From: Flavobacterium inviolabile
GTDB taxonomy: Bacteria > Bacteroidota > Bacteroidia > Flavobacteriales > Flavobacteriaceae
NCBI RefSeq assembly: GCF_013389455.1
Contig: NZ_CP058278.1
Location: 372,001-436,000, forward strand
Direction of reading: 5' to 3'
DNA length: 64,000 nucleotides
The translations under genes were made by a program, and so were the position numbers. A model generated the notes under the pieces. That model saw only the letters and a list, made by a program, of their open reading frames with translations. It was not told where the DNA came from and ran no database searches. Below, piece by piece: positions 63,681 through 64,000 of this stretch. How positions within the stretch are numbered: the stretch's first letter is position 1; the number at the start of each line of letters is the position of its first letter.

Positions 63681-64000
63681 ATGAAGATAAATTCCTTACA
63701 AATTGAAATGGACGGAATCGACAAGGAAATCCTCCGTTACCTGATGGAAGATGCCCGGAAACCGATTTTACAGATAGCCAACAAAATTGGTATTTCCGGT
63801 GCGGCCATACACCAGCGGCTGCGAAAACTGGAACAGGCCGGTGTGATTACCGGTTCCCGTTTTACCGTTAGTCCGAAAATTTTAGGCTACAGTACGATGG
63901 CATTTGTTGGTATTTACCTGGATAAAGCTTCCCGGAATCCGGAAGCTGTAAGGGAATTAAAAAAAATACCGGAAGTACTGGAATGCCATTATACAACCGG
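63681..64000 (+). CDS. Lrp/AsnC family regulator, partial (3' end off the window)
   Basis: From ATG 63681, MKINSLQIEMDGIDKEILRY starts an N-terminal helix-turn-helix (DARKPILQIANKIGISGAAI, HQRLRKLEQAGVITGSR) and the linker to the RAM ligand-binding domain (FVGIYLDKASRNPEAVRELK, VLECHYTT). Such regulators sense amino acids. Its place after a saccharopine dehydrogenase-like gene hints at lysine or branched-chain response. The C-terminus is outside the window. Confidence 0.9.
   Translation, partial: MKINSLQIEMDGIDKEILRYLMEDARKPILQIANKIGISGAAIHQRLRKLEQAGVITGSRFTVSPKILGYSTMAFVGIYLDKASRNPEAVRELKKIPEVLECHYTT

Noticed and set aside
1..64000. CRISPR arrays, insertion sequences, rRNA genes, riboswitches
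   Set aside because: No repeat-spacer array, transposase or rRNA was seen. I did not find a known riboswitch core, but structured RNAs can be missed by eye.

Overview
The window looks like chromosome from a member of the Flavobacteriaceae, most likely Flavobacterium or a close relative. Evidence: promoters of the Bacteroidota type (TAnnTTTG, some with TTG 19 bp upstream), no clear Shine-Dalgarno sequences, type IX secretion (T9SS) sorting domains, lipoproteins with Asp-rich signals, families largely restricted to the phylum (DUF4296, DUF4271, DUF6252), and a DnaE with a fused N-terminal exonuclease. Gene order is mostly housekeeping and compact. I see no insertion sequence, CRISPR array or full prophage. 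Coordinates of small sites were counted by eye.

Layout. 1-2363: two tandem TPR signalling proteins (the first cut by the window edge). 2915-3946: a divergent pair, a small HTH-like protein and a CI/LexA-type repressor lacking the S24 catalytic residues, with repeated operator-like sequence between them. 4076-5761: a DapB-like reductase and an RhtA-type amino-acid exporter. 5815-6339: two tRNA-Asp units. 6378-12391: DUF58 protein, thioredoxin, DnaE. 12494-16523: an EmrAB/TolC-like efflux operon. 16673-19409: a DUF6252 lipoprotein, then rpsP-rimM and a TrmN6-like methylase. 19673-22322: glutaryl-CoA dehydrogenase, DinB protein, DUF3050 protein. 22354-28482: a seven-gene polyamine-type operon (AdoMet decarboxylase, DUF4178, a 60-residue membrane peptide, DUF350, membrane-fused spermidine synthase, Tat-lipoprotein FAD oxidase, multi-pass membrane protein). 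28577-31559: ferredoxin and its reductase, Nfu and Mrp (Fe-S metabolism). 31886-40287: a MacAB-like ABC export system, divergent from an NtrC-type two-component system. 40284-44953: Atl protein, LysE exporter, TrmB, glycosyltransferase, PhoR/PhoB-like pair. 45137-51811: TonB-dependent receptor, beta-helix lipoprotein and three T9SS proteins. 51894-59716: LuxE-like ligase, TyrS, epimerase, DUF4296/PyrC/Dpm1 operon, DUF4271, HemD, an orphan small protein. 60032-64000: PckA, DUF423, saccharopine dehydrogenase-like, Lrp/AsnC regulator (cut by the window edge).

The most interesting system is the polyamine-type operon at 22354-28482. It couples an intact pyruvoyl AdoMet decarboxylase to an aminopropyltransferase built into the membrane and to a predicted exported, lipid-anchored FAD amine oxidase, with four further membrane proteins. 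This suggests polyamine chemistry at or across the inner membrane rather than ordinary cytosolic spermidine synthesis. Next are the protease-dead repressor module, the DapB homologue without the catalytic histidines beside an exporter, and the paired dyads between the NtrC-type regulator and its likely target operon.
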